Assembly (NCBI GenBank): GCA_029747015.1
Contig: JAKOGI010000530.1
Coordinates: forward strand, 62,001-126,000
From: Carnegiea gigantea
Taxonomy: Eukaryota; Streptophyta; Magnoliopsida; Caryophyllales; Cactaceae
Direction: 5' to 3'
DNA length: 64,000 bases
The notes beneath the pieces were generated by a model. The model made no database searches. It was not told the origin of the DNA and saw only the letters and a list, made by a program, of their open reading frames with translations. Shown here in pieces: positions 35,450 through 47,402 of the stretch. Positions within the stretch are counted from its first letter, which is position 1, and each line of letters opens with the position of its first letter. Both the position numbers and the translations under genes were made by a program.

Positions 35450-36760
35450 TGATGAATGTCATATTTACACAAAATTTCATTAGTGTTTGGGAGTCATTTT
35501 AGGGGATTAATATTCTTAGTTGTATGATTCATGCTCCTATATCTTCTATTCTGCTTGATTTTGCTTGTTTTCAGAGTATTTGCAGATTTTGATCTTATGA
35601 AATAAAGAATAATAGTACAATGAAGATTTTGAGGCCCTATAGATCAAAGAAGATAGAAAAGATACCCAAAGACACCCAACAAAGACAACCCGTGGTTAGT
35701 ACCACGGCCCAAAAGGATCCAGGAGAAGCAGCAGGATAAAAATTGATAACGTATTAGAACCAAAGTCCACCATTGTCTGACCGTTGTGGTGCCCACGATC
35801 CGTGGTGAGCTCTGTTTCCCCAGCTCTGCTTGATTTCTTCGTGGCTATTCGTGTTCCAAGCATTTGGATGATTTTGTAGACTTGATTTCAAGGATAAAAG
35901 CCCTGATTACTGCTTTCATTCAACCTAATATCCATTCCACCATCTAGATAGGAATTTGGCTCCATTTTTCGAGTGAGGGAGAGCAAGTAAAAGAGGGAGA
36001 TTCACGAGGAAGCAAGATCGGGTTTGTAATCGACTGATTAAAATACGCGTTCTGGCTGAGCAATTCTTTCCCTTCTCTTCTTTTTTCTCCATTAGATTTA
36101 TTTCTTTCTAGTTTGATATATTAGATTATGTGACTCATGTTAATTTATAGTTTTAACTCTTGAGATTGATGTTGAACTTGTGAATGTCTGTGTTTTTAAA
36201 TTGATTGTTTGGTGTGCTTTTGAATTGTTGGTCTCATTTTATCAATTCTAGAGTTTGAATTACTTGTAAAAAGTTTGATCGCCTTTTTGCTTGTATTCGA
36301 TATTGGGTGAAGTACTACAAGGTGAAATTTGATGTCGGAATCACTAGATTTAGCTTGATTGTGTGATGTCTTGAGAAAGAATTACTGATTGAGAGACCCA
36401 AAATGATAATCGTGTGCCTAATGAACCTAAACTAATCGAGAATCCATGAGAATTGATGACTAATTTGATTTGGGTATTTCACTATGCCTTGAAAGTAGGT
36501 TGTAATACCTCGATTATCGGTCCTGAAATTTCCAAATTAAAAAAAGTGCTTGATCTATTCGTGAGTCGAGTAATTGCTTAGTTGACTTAATTCCTTTAAT
36601 ATTTATCCATTAGATTGGATAGTATTTTATTTTAATTTTAATATCAAATTTTTAATTTGCTTAGCCTATCCTGAGGGAACATGGCCCAGTAGCTTGACCC
36701 AGTCTCTGCAGGATCGACCTTGAATTGCTACAACACCACCTTGCACTTGCGGTCCTATCA
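35450..36760 (+). repeat. LTR element 2, 5' LTR
   Basis: The first ~450 bp differ from the LTR of element 1. From about 35,970 on (GAGTGAGGGAGAGCAAGT onward) both families are clearly alike. Ends CCTATCA. Confidence 0.9.
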
Positions 36761-36766
36761 AGTTTT

Positions 36767-36783
36767 TGGTGCTATCGCCAGGG
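36767..36783 (+). other. LTR element 2 primer-binding site
   Basis: TGGTGCTATCGCCAGGG just inside the 5' LTR. It is a decayed form of the same tRNA-Asp-type site as in element 1. Confidence 0.7.
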
Positions 36784-36905
36784 CCTAGTGTCGAATATTG
36801 AGTTTTTCCTGATAGGTTTAACTAAGCATTTTGTTTTCTTTGGGGAAAAAAACCAAATTTAAAAATTTAAAAACTTCAAAAAGGCAAAAATTTTGAGAAA
36901 AAGCA

Positions 36906-37580
36906 TTGATAATTTTCCATTTTCCCCCATTCGAGTATGAATTATTTTGGAGTTATTTTAAACAATTAAATGTCTTTCTGGCTTATTGTAGCTACTGTGT
37001 GGGTAAATGGAAAATTTTGGACATTGTTGATAAGAGTGTGAACGGTGAAACCTGCACTCTTTTAGAGTATTGGAGTTTTCTTGGTAATAGTGTAGATAAG
37101 GCATGGTATTTGCTTGAGTAGATTGCTTAGGATTTATTCGAGTTTGAGAAGGCTAGTTTTGTTTCTAGATATTCATTCTCTGATCCTTGTGCATTCTATA
37201 CTAGATCTTATCATGCCCCTTTTTGGTATGACTTTTGTGATTCTTCTGACCACGCTATAAATTCGTGTCCTTATTATACATGCTATGCATAACATAACTT
37301 TGCATTACCCGTGGACAATACTGATGTTGTTTTGACCTTACTTAATTCCTCCTTTCCTTTAGCCTAGTGCATGGGACTCGAGGCGGGTGAGCCTTTTGGG
37401 TTAGTCGCTAAGTTTAGTATTGTTGATGCATGTTTTGAGTCGAAAGATATTTTAGATGAGGTGAGTGATCTAGTTCAGACTTCTTTGGAGGGGTCATGTA
37501 ATGTGTTTATGCATAAGGAGTTTCCTAGCCATGGTTATGATAGTGTTCTCCCCAATCCCATTGATCATTCCCATGTTTTC
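36906..37580 (+). pseudogene. Gag-like protein relic, element 2, first part
   Basis: The frame 36,906-37,121 (YFKQLNVFLAYCSYC, VGKWKILDIVD, TCTLLEYWSF) matches the element 1 relic almost residue by residue. The frame after its stop continues to a zinc-knuckle-like segment near 37,226-37,285, where the first Cys is Tyr (Y-D-F-C) and the later His and Cys are kept. The frame 37,371-37,634 continues (GLEAGEPFGLVAKF) until cut by the solo LTR at 37,581. The remainder resumes at 40,621. Confidence 0.6.
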
Positions 37581-40500
37581 TGTAAGAGCCCGACCCTAAA
37601 TCATGTTTATTATCTAATTAAGCCATGTTATTAATTGTTCACATTTATTTATCTCATTTAATCGTCCCATTTAAGAAAATTCATTTCAGGCCCCACTTTG
37701 TAATTCAAGTTTCATTTACCGCAAAATTCGAAAAAATCGATAGTAGGCTCTGATAAATATGATTAATTGATAAATTATTTTTCGAATTTAAGTTTTAACC
37801 ATGCATAAACTTGGGGCCAAATTCATTAAGTATGGCCCAATTTATTTGGACCCAGTTTGCGGCCCGATTCATTTTGGGCTCAAATTATGGCCCGAAAATT
37901 TTGGTTTAATTAAATTAAGTTAATCACCATCATTAACACTAATTTTAATCAGCAAAAGGATATTTTTTTGGCAAGGATTTGTATCATCCAAGTTTTTTTT
38001 TTTTTCATTTTGCACCAAGTAAATTTTCAAGGCAACTTCTCTCTCTACTCTCTCTCTCTCTACTCGGCCTCTCATCCCTCTAGCACTGCCACCACTATTC
38101 TGGTGGTTTCAAGCCACCAGCCGCCACCTCTATAGCCACTGGAACAGCCACCAAGTTAGCCACCATCCATTCCCCACACCCCCTTAAGCATCAAACCTCA
38201 AATTACACCCCTTTATACATGAACAAGGCGAGTAAACCCTAACTTTATCTTGTTGACTTGATTGTGCTTTGGATTTTGATTCTTGTTTTGATTATTAATC
38301 ATGTTGTTTTGATGCAATCAAGAGCTATTTTGATGTTTTATTAGTTGGATCATCTTGAAAGAAAGAAAAGATGGAGGTTATTTATGTTCATGCAAGTTTA
38401 GGGTGTAATGAAGGATTTTGATTGTTTTAAATGTGATTTTGTGATCTTTGGCATTGGTAATAAATATCAAGATGTTTATGCTGATTTATATAAGTTAAAG
38501 AGTGATTCTAGTGAGTGGTTATGTGAAGAAAAGATTGCAAATATGTGGTTATTGAGCTGTCAACGGACCTGAAATAGGGGCCACTTTGGGAGAAAACGGG
38601 TATTAATTGGCACATCAAAAATTCATATCTTTGGTGTAGTGATAGCTTGATGAGTTGGCTTTCAATAGGCTCTGGAATTACTCAATTTCGAGTTGTGTAG
38701 ACAATGTTATGGCCACTTTACTAAAGACTGCGCAGAATACATCGAAACTGGAAACAGTTTTGAGCAGTGGACTTTACGAAACAACTAGTATTGATTGGTT
38801 CATTGAAAATTTGTTATTTTTGGTGTGTGGATATATCAATGAGTTAGCTTTCACATGCATTTTGAATCGCATTAATCTAAATTATGTGGAAAAAGTTATG
38901 GTCATTTTGCTACAACTGCATAGATTGAACTGAATTGTGCACGTCTGTGTTCTATCCTAATTTTAGGGACCTTACTATGTGAATCGTGCTTTGTTCCTAA
39001 ATAAAAGTTTTAGCGACATTATGAGCTTTCCATATTGGGATTTTACATCTTATTTGGAGGTTGGGAGTGAAAAATATGGATTTTGCAATGCGTACCATCA
39101 AACGGTAACACGAGTGAATACAGAAATCGGGACATTTGGAAATATTTTCAGAAGTTTCTATATAATTATAGGTATTGCAAGGCAATTACAAAATGTAGTG
39201 AGTTCAACAAGTGTGATTATGTATAGAAGCTTACTTAGGTTGAAAACCAAGTAAATGAGCATAAAAATGAAATTTGAGAAGTGGACTCAGTAATGACTCA
39301 AATTAGTGTCTATTAGATTAACTGAGGTTATTTGAGCTTTTATGAATCTTACAACACCCCTCATGGCATTGAACCTTCTATTATCCATTTTATAGGCATT
39401 AATCATTCTATTATCCATTTCAGAAGCATCACACTTTCCATTATCCATTTCAGAAATATCATAAACCCATATTTCATTTATATCAATTTAAATCTTTTCA
39501 TTATCACCTCAATCATTTCCATTTGGTCTATTTTGCTTCAATTTATTGTATTTTAAGTTCAATAACCCTAACTGATTCAGTTCATTTTGGTTTAACTTGT
39601 CTTATATTGCATTATTGGAATTGTAGAAATCTTTTTAAATAAATCAATTTCTATTAAAGTTACAAATTATATCAGTGAATATGGTTTACTAACTACATTT
39701 ACCTATCATTATATTTCTTTAGCAAAATCGGGGCTTAGTCTATCATTTTCCATTGTGCATATGTATTACCAAGTGAAATTGCATTTTAAAGACTTCAGGT
39801 ACGTCCATTGCCTGTATCTTTAGAAATCAGAGTGTATTTATCAACGCTATCATATTTTGGTAAGTGCATCAATGAATCAGTTTACACAGTGATTTATCAG
39901 TTAATTAGTGACTCCATCAGTTATCATCTATAGGGCATTCGCCCTTCAGTTACCTGCGCGGCTTCAGGGCAGGTCCCTGATCAGCTTGGTAGGTGTACAC
40001 CTATCCATAGATCGTAACAATATCAAGGGGTTCATTCTCAAATAATAACTAGCAATGTAGTTTTACATTCATCTCATTCACTGTTTTAACGTAAAATGAA
40101 TTACAAAGCGGGCCCAATCAGTGTTTTAATGATCATTTAACAATTCAGGATTGCATGTACTGAGCTTCGACTTACAGTTCGAAATATTTTTTATGTTTTG
40201 TTTTAGGCAAATGCTCAGAGAATTGCCCTCATGCTAGTAAAGCAGCGGAAGAGCATGCTAGCAAAGCAGCGGAATAAGTTTAGCAAGAAAATCTGTATGA
40301 ATCAGTGGTGATACAGGATATGCATACTTTAAAACTGTATTTTGAATTCTTCGGTATCTAAGGATGTAGATTACATGGTGAATTATCTTACTATGGTTTA
40401 TAAACCTTACATTGGTTAACACTTGCTTTTGAATGGATGATCATGTGTAAATGTGTATGGTTGAGGTTATGCTTAACTATATTATTCCAGGACATATACT

Positions 40501-40620
40501 TCAAGTCTTGTCCTTTGGGACGGCGGTAATGCCCCTATCATTGGATTTATCATATTACAATTGAGTGATTTATTAAGGAGAATATAAATAGTGAAACATG
40601 TTTAATTTGAGGGTGTTACA
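37581..40620 (+). mobile_element. Solo LTR, Ty3/gypsy (Tekay/Del-like), 3.04 kb
   Basis: Starts TGTAAGAGCCCGACCC and ends GAGGGTGTTACA, the complementary termini typical of large chromovirus LTRs. It splits the element 2 gag-like relic cleanly: removing it joins CATGTTTTC to CTATAAGTTC, as in element 1. The flanks read TTTTC on both sides if one extra T is allowed (37,576-37,580; 40,622-40,626). It has no internal coding region or second LTR, so it is what remains after LTR-LTR recombination. It contains a CT-rich leader-like stretch (38,038-38,070). Confidence 0.8.
38590..38935 (+). repeat. Diverged direct duplication inside the solo LTR
   Basis: Two units of about 190 bp share ATT-ATTGGC/TTCATC, GAGTTGGCTTTCA / GAGTTAGCTTTCA, GTTATGGYCA and ACTGCRCAG-like words in the same order. 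Confidence 0.5.
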
Positions 40621-41043
40621 TTTTTCCTATAAGTTCACAACCCTCACATTCCCCTGGGTATTTCATTGATGCAACCATTGATAATCCCACGATTTGTGAT
40701 GCTCCTACGGATTTGGGCTATGAGGATGGCATGTTTGATATGCTTGGTAGCAATACGGATAATATTGTGTCCCTAGGTTACTTTAGTGGGTATAATACCT
40801 TCCTTCACCTGTATTGCATGTACTTAGTTGATGCGCCTAGAAATATCACATGCAATACTTTCTTTGATTTCTCTTTTGATTTTCCTACAGCATTTGATTT
40901 GTTGAAGAGAGCATTGACTTTCTTTATTATGATTGCCTTGATGCTCTCTTATGGCCATGCTTGCAAATCTCATGCTATGGCGTTCAACAAACTCCTACAT
41001 GCATTGACATCGTCTGTTGTGATAAGCCGAGTCTTGAAGTTGT
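40621..41043 (+). pseudogene. Gag-like protein relic, element 2, second part
   Basis: The frame 40,713-41,045 (110 codons: GMFDMLGSNTDNIVSLG, YLVDAPRNITCN, AFNKLLHALTSS) matches the 3' part of the element 1 relic (MFNMLGGNVGNFLSL) and its downstream broken frames. It marks the C-terminal end of the protein, just before the untranslated region. Confidence 0.55.
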
Positions 41044-42884
41044 GATGACTAGCTGATGTTACATTTGCCCCGTTAGCAAGCTTAGGTGTACTCAGTACCT
41101 AACCTGGGGAGATCATATGTTTGGATCCTTTTCTATTCTCTTACTTTCTTTACTTTGAATAATAATGTTTTATCTAAGCATAGAGGAAGGGTAATTTCAT
41201 GTTTTCCATTTTGTTTTTTTAGTTTGCATACTTGTTAAGCCATTTAGTTTTAGGTTCCCTTTTGTTTGCACTAGTGTGTTGCATTTAGTTGCATTTTAGA
41301 TGTGCATTTCTAGGTGTATGTTGGAATGGTGTTGATTGGATTGAGATGCTCTCTAATGATGCTTTGCTAGACACATTAGTTTATATGAGTTTTGAGTAAG
41401 TTTTGATGTGTAATCCCTTTTGATGAAAATGTTTGAAGGTTTTGTGAATATTTCTTCTTTTAACCCTTGTCTTGATTGAGAACTATGTTGTCCCCTTTGA
41501 GCCCTTAGCACTAGTGTTGGTGCATAATAGTCATTTTATGAGCTAATTGAGACTTTGGTAGATATCCCATGAGACTTTGAGCCTTCGTTGGACTAATTCA
41601 TTATATTTAGTCTCATGTTCTTTCACGGTGTGGCTCTTCTAATTTGCATATCTAGAACTTGCATAGAATCTTGTTCAAAACCACGTTAGCTTGTGCATAT
41701 TGGATGATATGATAGGGGAATTTTTTTTCTCTAGTTATTTTAGCCACATAACTAAATAACCTACCCTAGAGTTATATGTTAATCCATTTGCTAGCCCCGT
41801 TGAGGTTGTGACCCTTTTCTTGTTGTGATCCCTTCCATTTTAGCCCTTGGCCGTACTCATTCCTATCCTTTAGCCAATTCTATGAAGTATCACTTCAAGT
41901 TTATTTGGGAACCTTATGGGGCCAATTGAGGTTATGGTTGCTTGGTATGTTGGCTTGATGAGGGGGTGATGGTATTATAGATTTACAGTGTTCTATTTGT
42001 GTTGATATAGGTTGCACTATGTATTAAGCTGTGAGTGGACAATTGATGGTCCTATGCCTTTCATAGTTGAATTCTATTTCATCCTCCCCAAGAAAATAAG
42101 GAAAAAAAAAAGAGGAAGAAAAAAATTATGTTGAAAAAAAAAAAGACGACATCAAGAAAACAAACAAAAAACAAAGAATGAACAACTTATTGGCACTGGA
42201 TATGTAAATAGCTTACGTTCCTTACTCGTCAACTCATTTCCTGTATGATTCATTGACGTATGTTCATTGCATTCTTGAGGTTTGGAGTGTTGGTAAACTT
42301 CACAATTTCTTGGTGTCTTGTAGGTCGCTCAATAGTCGTTTGACTACCGAGCTCCACATTGTCCAAATTTATTAGTCTACTCCTTTTCTTTAAGCCTTCT
42401 AACCCACACTACAACTCATGTAAAGTCCTCTTGATTGTTCTGTGCATATTGCATTTTTAGTGGTGGAAAATTTGAGAGTCCTGGCAAGTATATGGTAGTT
42501 TGCATCTTTGGAATGAGTTTTGAGTGAACCTAAACTATAATTTAAACAGATGACTGAGAGTGATCTACATTTTCCTAAAAGTGAAGTTTCACCAGTCTAT
42601 TTAGCTCTACAATTCCTTATATTTGCATTATGTGCTTTGTGATTCTTTGGGGGTGATCAAGTTTGATATCTGGCTTACGGTCTCATACTTTTTTGAAAAC
42701 ATTCACCTTCTCTTGATTTTGAAATGTATTGTGCACTATTTAGGGTTGTCTTTGATTAATATTCATGCTTGTTATGTGCTATGAGTTGCCTAGTTTGAGG
42801 GGGTATAAACCTTTTTTGAGTCCTAGATACATCTCCCCTTGTTGGTTTTATCTAGTGTTTGCTTGAGGACAAGTAAAAGTTTAA
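41044..42884 (+). other. LTR element 2 untranslated internal region
   Basis: Parallels 8,001-9,894 of element 1 throughout. No protein seen. A-rich block at 42,090-42,175. Confidence 0.6.
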
Positions 42885-42895
42885 GCATGGGAGAG
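42885..42895 (+). other. LTR element 2 polypurine tract
   Basis: GCATGGGAGAG abuts the 3' LTR and follows GCTTGAGGACAAG, as in element 1. Confidence 0.7.
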
Positions 42896-44211
42896 TGATG
42901 AATGTCATATCTGCATAGAATTTTATAAGTTTTTGGTAGTCATCTTAGGGAATTAATATGCTTAATTGTATGATTCATGCCTTTATTTCTTCTATTATGC
43001 TTGATTCTGCTTGTTTTGAGAGTATTTGCAGATTTTGATCTTATGAAACTAAAGCATGATAGTACAATGAAGATTTTGAGGTCTTATGGATCAAATAAGA
43101 TAATAAAAGAGGCCCAAAGACAAGTAACACAGACCAACCATGTTGAGGACCATAGTCCAAAAGGATCCAGGAGAAGCACTGAGATAAAAATTAATTGAGT
43201 ATCAGAACCAGAGTCCACCACGGTCTGACCGTGGTGGTGCCCATGGTCCGTGGTGAGCTCTGTTCCCCCAGTATACTAGATTTCTTCGTAGCTTTTTGTG
43301 TTCTAAGCGTTTAGATGGTTTTGCAGACTTGATTTCAGTGATGAAAGCCATGTTTTATTGGTTTCATTCAACCCCGTATCCATTCCACCATCTAGATAGG
43401 AATTAGACTCTAATTTTTAAAGTGAGGGAGAGCAAGTAGAAGAGAGAGATTTGCAAGGAAGCAGGATTGGATTTGCAATTGATGAATTCAAGCATGCGTT
43501 CTGGCTTAACAATTCTTTCCCTTCTCTTCTTTTTTCTCCATTAGATTTATTTCTTTCTAGTTTGATATATTAGATTATGTAACTCATGTTAATTTGTAGT
43601 TTTAAATCTTGAGGTTGATGTTGAACTTGTGATTGTCTGTGTTCTTCAATTAATTATTTGGTTCGTTATTGAATTGTTGGGTTCATTTTATCAAGTTTGA
43701 AATTTGAGTTGCTTGTAAGAAGTTTAATTGCCTTCTTGCTTGTATTAGATATAGGATGAAGTACTGAAAGGTGAAATCTGATGTCGAAAACACTTGATTT
43801 GGCTTGATTATGTGACGTCTTGAGAAAGAATTACCAATCGAGATACCTAAAATGATAATCATGTGCCTAATGAACCTAAACTAATTGAGAATCCATGAGA
43901 ATTGATGAGTGATTTGATTTGGGTATTTCACTATTCCTTGAATGAGGGTTGTGATACCTCAATTGTTGGTCTTGAAATTTCCTAATTAAAGAGAAAGTGA
44001 TTGATCTATTCATGAACCAAGTAATTGCTTGGTTGATTTAATTCCTTGAATATTTATCCATTAGATTAGATAGTAGTTTAGTTTAATTTCAATCTCAAAT
44101 TTTTAATTTGCTTAGTCTATCTTGAGGGAACATAGCCCAGTAGCTTGACCTAGTGTCTGTAGGATCGATCTTGATTTGCTACAATGCCACTGTACACTTG
44201 CGGCTTTATCA
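42896..44211 (+). repeat. LTR element 2, 3' LTR
   Basis: Pairs with 35,450-36,760. It contains a 23-bp perfect palindrome at 43,215-43,237 (11-base arms CCACCACGGTC / GACCGTGGTGG around one T). Confidence 0.9.
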
Positions 44212-45178
44212 TATTGCCTATAAAAATTATTTCCAACACTCATATCATAAGAGGATTGATTAGTAGCCTATAAAACTGGTATAATGCATTGGACTTCTCC
44301 TATTTCTATGGGTTCTGTGGCATCATTATGGCTCATAATATTGTTATCAATTATCCTTACTTATAAATGATTCTTGGTTTTCCACATAAATTCTGAAAAT
44401 AACGATCTTTTCTAGAATAGACAGAATAACATTATCGATGTAGACACACAATTCATATCTATTATATATAACATTATCAATAAAGACATACAATTCATAT
44501 CTATTATATCCCTCTAAGTATACATTTATTAGAATATAGATGCTATTAGGGTTTGTATTGTGACTTTATAGCATATTTCCACAGTCCTATCTTTGACTAA
44601 TTCATCCTCATAGATTGGCTCACTACCGATTCTTGTTTTTTACCTAATGACTTTCTTATCTAACCTCATACTTCGATCTACATTGGATCTTACAGGTTCA
44701 AAACTCATTCTACTCTTTTAATGGTCATACTTATGATATCCTCTTCTTGAAGCTCTTCTTTAGCTGATAAAGACCCTTCTCCCCATTTTGATCTTGTACT
44801 CATGCTTCTTAATAATTGGAATTTAATCGTAATTTTACCATTTTCATCAATTTTTATTACATTTTCATTATTGATTTCCTGAGGATTGGAGTTTATCCTT
44901 TGTATTTTTTGTATAGGAGTAGGACTTTTAAATTTTGCTACCTCTATCATTGTTATTTTAGTCCTTGGTTCTATGGTATTATCTAATTTATAGATTATTT
45001 TCCAAAATATCCTTTGTGGATAACCACCTCTTTTCATATCCATCCCAACTATTTTTATCTTAAGAGATAGGAAATTTTTAGCAAATTTATTTTTTAGACT
45101 TACATAATATTTAGGTCAACAATTGAATCTTACTGCTTCATTACATAAATTAGCCTTAATCCATATGATAATTTGATT
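44212..45178 (-). pseudogene. Viral movement-protein-like region
   Basis: The frame 45,043-44,705 (112 codons) has GGYPQRIFWKIIYKL near its start, then a basic/acidic tail (KIDENGKITIKFQLL). Upstream sequence to 45,178 adds KYYVSLKNKFAKNFLSLKI. These blocks resemble the movement-protein part of caulimovirid polyproteins. The assignment is tentative because I could not compare by search. Bounded by LTR element 2 and the hAT element. Confidence 0.5.
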
Positions 45179-46378
45179 ATTAAATTTAGGACTGTTCATT
45201 ATTCGGTCTTGACTGGGATCGACCTGAAAACTGGTGTGGACTGGTCCGGACGGGAGTGAACCGAGTGTATTCGGTCTGGACTATGGTCCTATACATTGTC
45301 CACATCGATCTTCAGTTCGGTCTCGGTTTAGACAAGGGGACCGATGGATCGAAGATTGTAGAGTTTTTTTCATTTGGGCTGGGCTTTTTCTTTTTGTGTT
45401 TGTGTTTGAGTAACTCGCGCCTTCCCCTTCCCTGACCCCTCAGCAGCGCTGTTGTCTGCCTGTCTTTACTTTTCACGTTCACGGTTCACAAGTCACAACT
45501 TCATGCACAGTCTTGCATCAGCGCAGCCTCTACCCAACTCTTCCACCCTCTCATGACTCATCGCCTGCCAGCCTGTCTGGTTTGCATGCCGCCGGTGCAC
45601 AACCCTCCCTCCCTGCAGTCGCTCGCCGATCCTTCGCCAGGCGGCCAGTCGTCGGTGCTCAATCAGACATTCCATCTCTCGATCTTCTTGCCTAAGTGCC
45701 TGGATTTCATAGTAAATTGGTAGTGGTTATTTTCATCAAGACAATTATGTATTGATGCTCATGCTCCTTGTTTGAAAAACTGATAAATGCTATGGTTATG
45801 AATCTGTGAATCAAAACAACGATTACTGACTGTATAACATACCCTTTAGTCTTTACTTAACGTTTATCAATAAATATAAAAGTTACCGACCTGTTGTCGT
45901 CTTGGTATTTCAGCATGTTTATTGATTCAAACAAAATTATCATCGCCTTAATAAAATTATTGTCATCGAATATGTGATTGCTTTGCTTAATTATCAAAAT
46001 ACATGATCAGTAATAGGTATCTAATGCAGGGTGTGGGGAGTTTTAGTTGATGAGAGTTTGTTGGGTATTTTCGTTGACGATTTTGGACTGTATTAGTATT
46101 CTAATATCAGAATAGAGTGTGGCTTTGTTTTCAGGTTCATACGTGTTTTAGAAATGTAGAAAATCTTATAACATATGGTAGAAGTTTTGCTAGAAAAAGA
46201 ATTATCTTGCTCCAACAATCCGTAGAAAAATGATGTTTTAAAAAGAACTCTCGAATGAATAGTAATTAGTACATGCTTCATTAGTTGGTACTACTAAATT
46301 TTGAAGACTAGTGGGTTGAATGCAATTTTTTTTTTTTTCTTGATGATAACATTAGACTATTAGGCTAGCACCGCCAAC

Positions 46379-47063
46379 TAGAGGTGGCAATGGGTCAGGT
46401 CTAGGTTGGGTCCATCTGCACCCAGACCCATTTAAATTTCTTGAACCTAAATCCAAACCCGCCCCAGACCCATTGGGTCCAAAAAGATAGGACCCGGACC
46501 CAGACCCTGTGGGTCTGGCAGGTCCATGGGTTCTAAATAGATCGTAACTGTTTTTCACATTAAATATTATTTTTTCCACATCCCAACACCAATTAACACA
46601 TTATGAAGACAAATAATTAAATTCAAAAGGCATGATATTTAATAAAATAGCATTCCAGCAACACGTACCATAGTTAAGTGTTCTTACTTACGTTTTACAC
46701 ACTAAAAATAATATTTTAATACAAACCACAAAGACATAGTCCATCAAATTTTAAACGAGCGTAACAAAATAGTTTTTCGTTTATGACCTGCAGAGAGCAC
46801 AGTGGCTTTAGGGTTCATTAATTTAGAGTTACTTTAATCAATTATCTTTGTCACATTTTTTTCAAAAAGATTAATGGGTCTTAAACAGGTCTTGAGTTGT
46901 GTCCGGGTCTGAATTCTTCAGACCTAGACCCAGACTCGCCCCACATCCCTTGGACCCAGACCTGCTTAAGACCCGTCGGGCCTTATTTCATTGGACCCAG
47001 ACCCTCTAAATTGGGTTGGGTCCGATGGGTCTAGGTCAGATCCAGGATCCACTGTCATCCCTA
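46379..47063. mobile_element. Nested hAT-type MITE (685 bp)
   Basis: Begins TAGAGGTGGCAATGGG and ends CCACTGTCATCCCTA (reverse complement TAGGGATGACAGTGG). Both ends carry many GGGTCC/GACCCAGA words. Flanks CCGCCAAC (46,371-46,378) and CCCCCAAC (47,064-47,071) match at 7 of 8 bases. It has no coding capacity. Confidence 0.85.
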
Positions 47064-47402
47064 CCCCCAACCCCCTCCCCAAAAAATAGAAAAAGAAAAA
47101 AGAATATCTCGCACTCTACATAAAACAAAATATAAAACAAAAATGTTGAGGAGTTGGCCAAGTGTGTATGAGTGTTCAAAATGAGCCTTTACTTTTTCAG
47201 GTGTAATATTTAAGCTCGAATTCTAATTTGATTAGTCATCATGGGGTCCATTACGGCTTGTTCTCGAAATGTAAGTTTTATGTTTTATTTTTAAAGTAAC
47301 TTGATCTATATATATTTTAGCTACTTATTATATATATTTTCTATAATTGCTTGTCAATGCTAGAGGTCAAGCTCCAAATCCAAAAAGCGAAGTAGTTCGG
47401 CA

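Larger units (their letters stand above)
35450..44211 (+). mobile_element. Non-autonomous LTR retrotransposon 2, inserted in the virus, carrying a solo LTR
   Basis: LTRs of 1,311 and 1,316 bp (TGATGAATGTCATAT ... TATCA) flank an internal region of the same design as element 1: primer site, gag-like relic, long untranslated stretch, polypurine tract. Flanks TATAG (35,445-35,449) and TATTG (44,212-44,216) fit a 5-bp target duplication with one change, and viral sequence lies on both sides. Without the nested solo LTR it is about 5.7 kb. No pol gene is present. Confidence 0.85.

Noticed and set aside
37371..37634. Single 87-codon gene
   Set aside because: It crosses the start of the solo LTR at 37,581; the first part is the gag-like relic and the rest is LTR.
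45493..45695. GC-rich overlapping frames on both strands (60 codons each)
   Set aside because: No motif; they lie in the 5' non-coding part of the hAT and read as chance frames in GC-rich DNA.
47148..47260. Possible SINE within the hAT (TGGCCAAGTG and GCTCGAATTCT)
   Set aside because: The two boxes are too far apart for a tRNA-type promoter and no tail or duplication is present.
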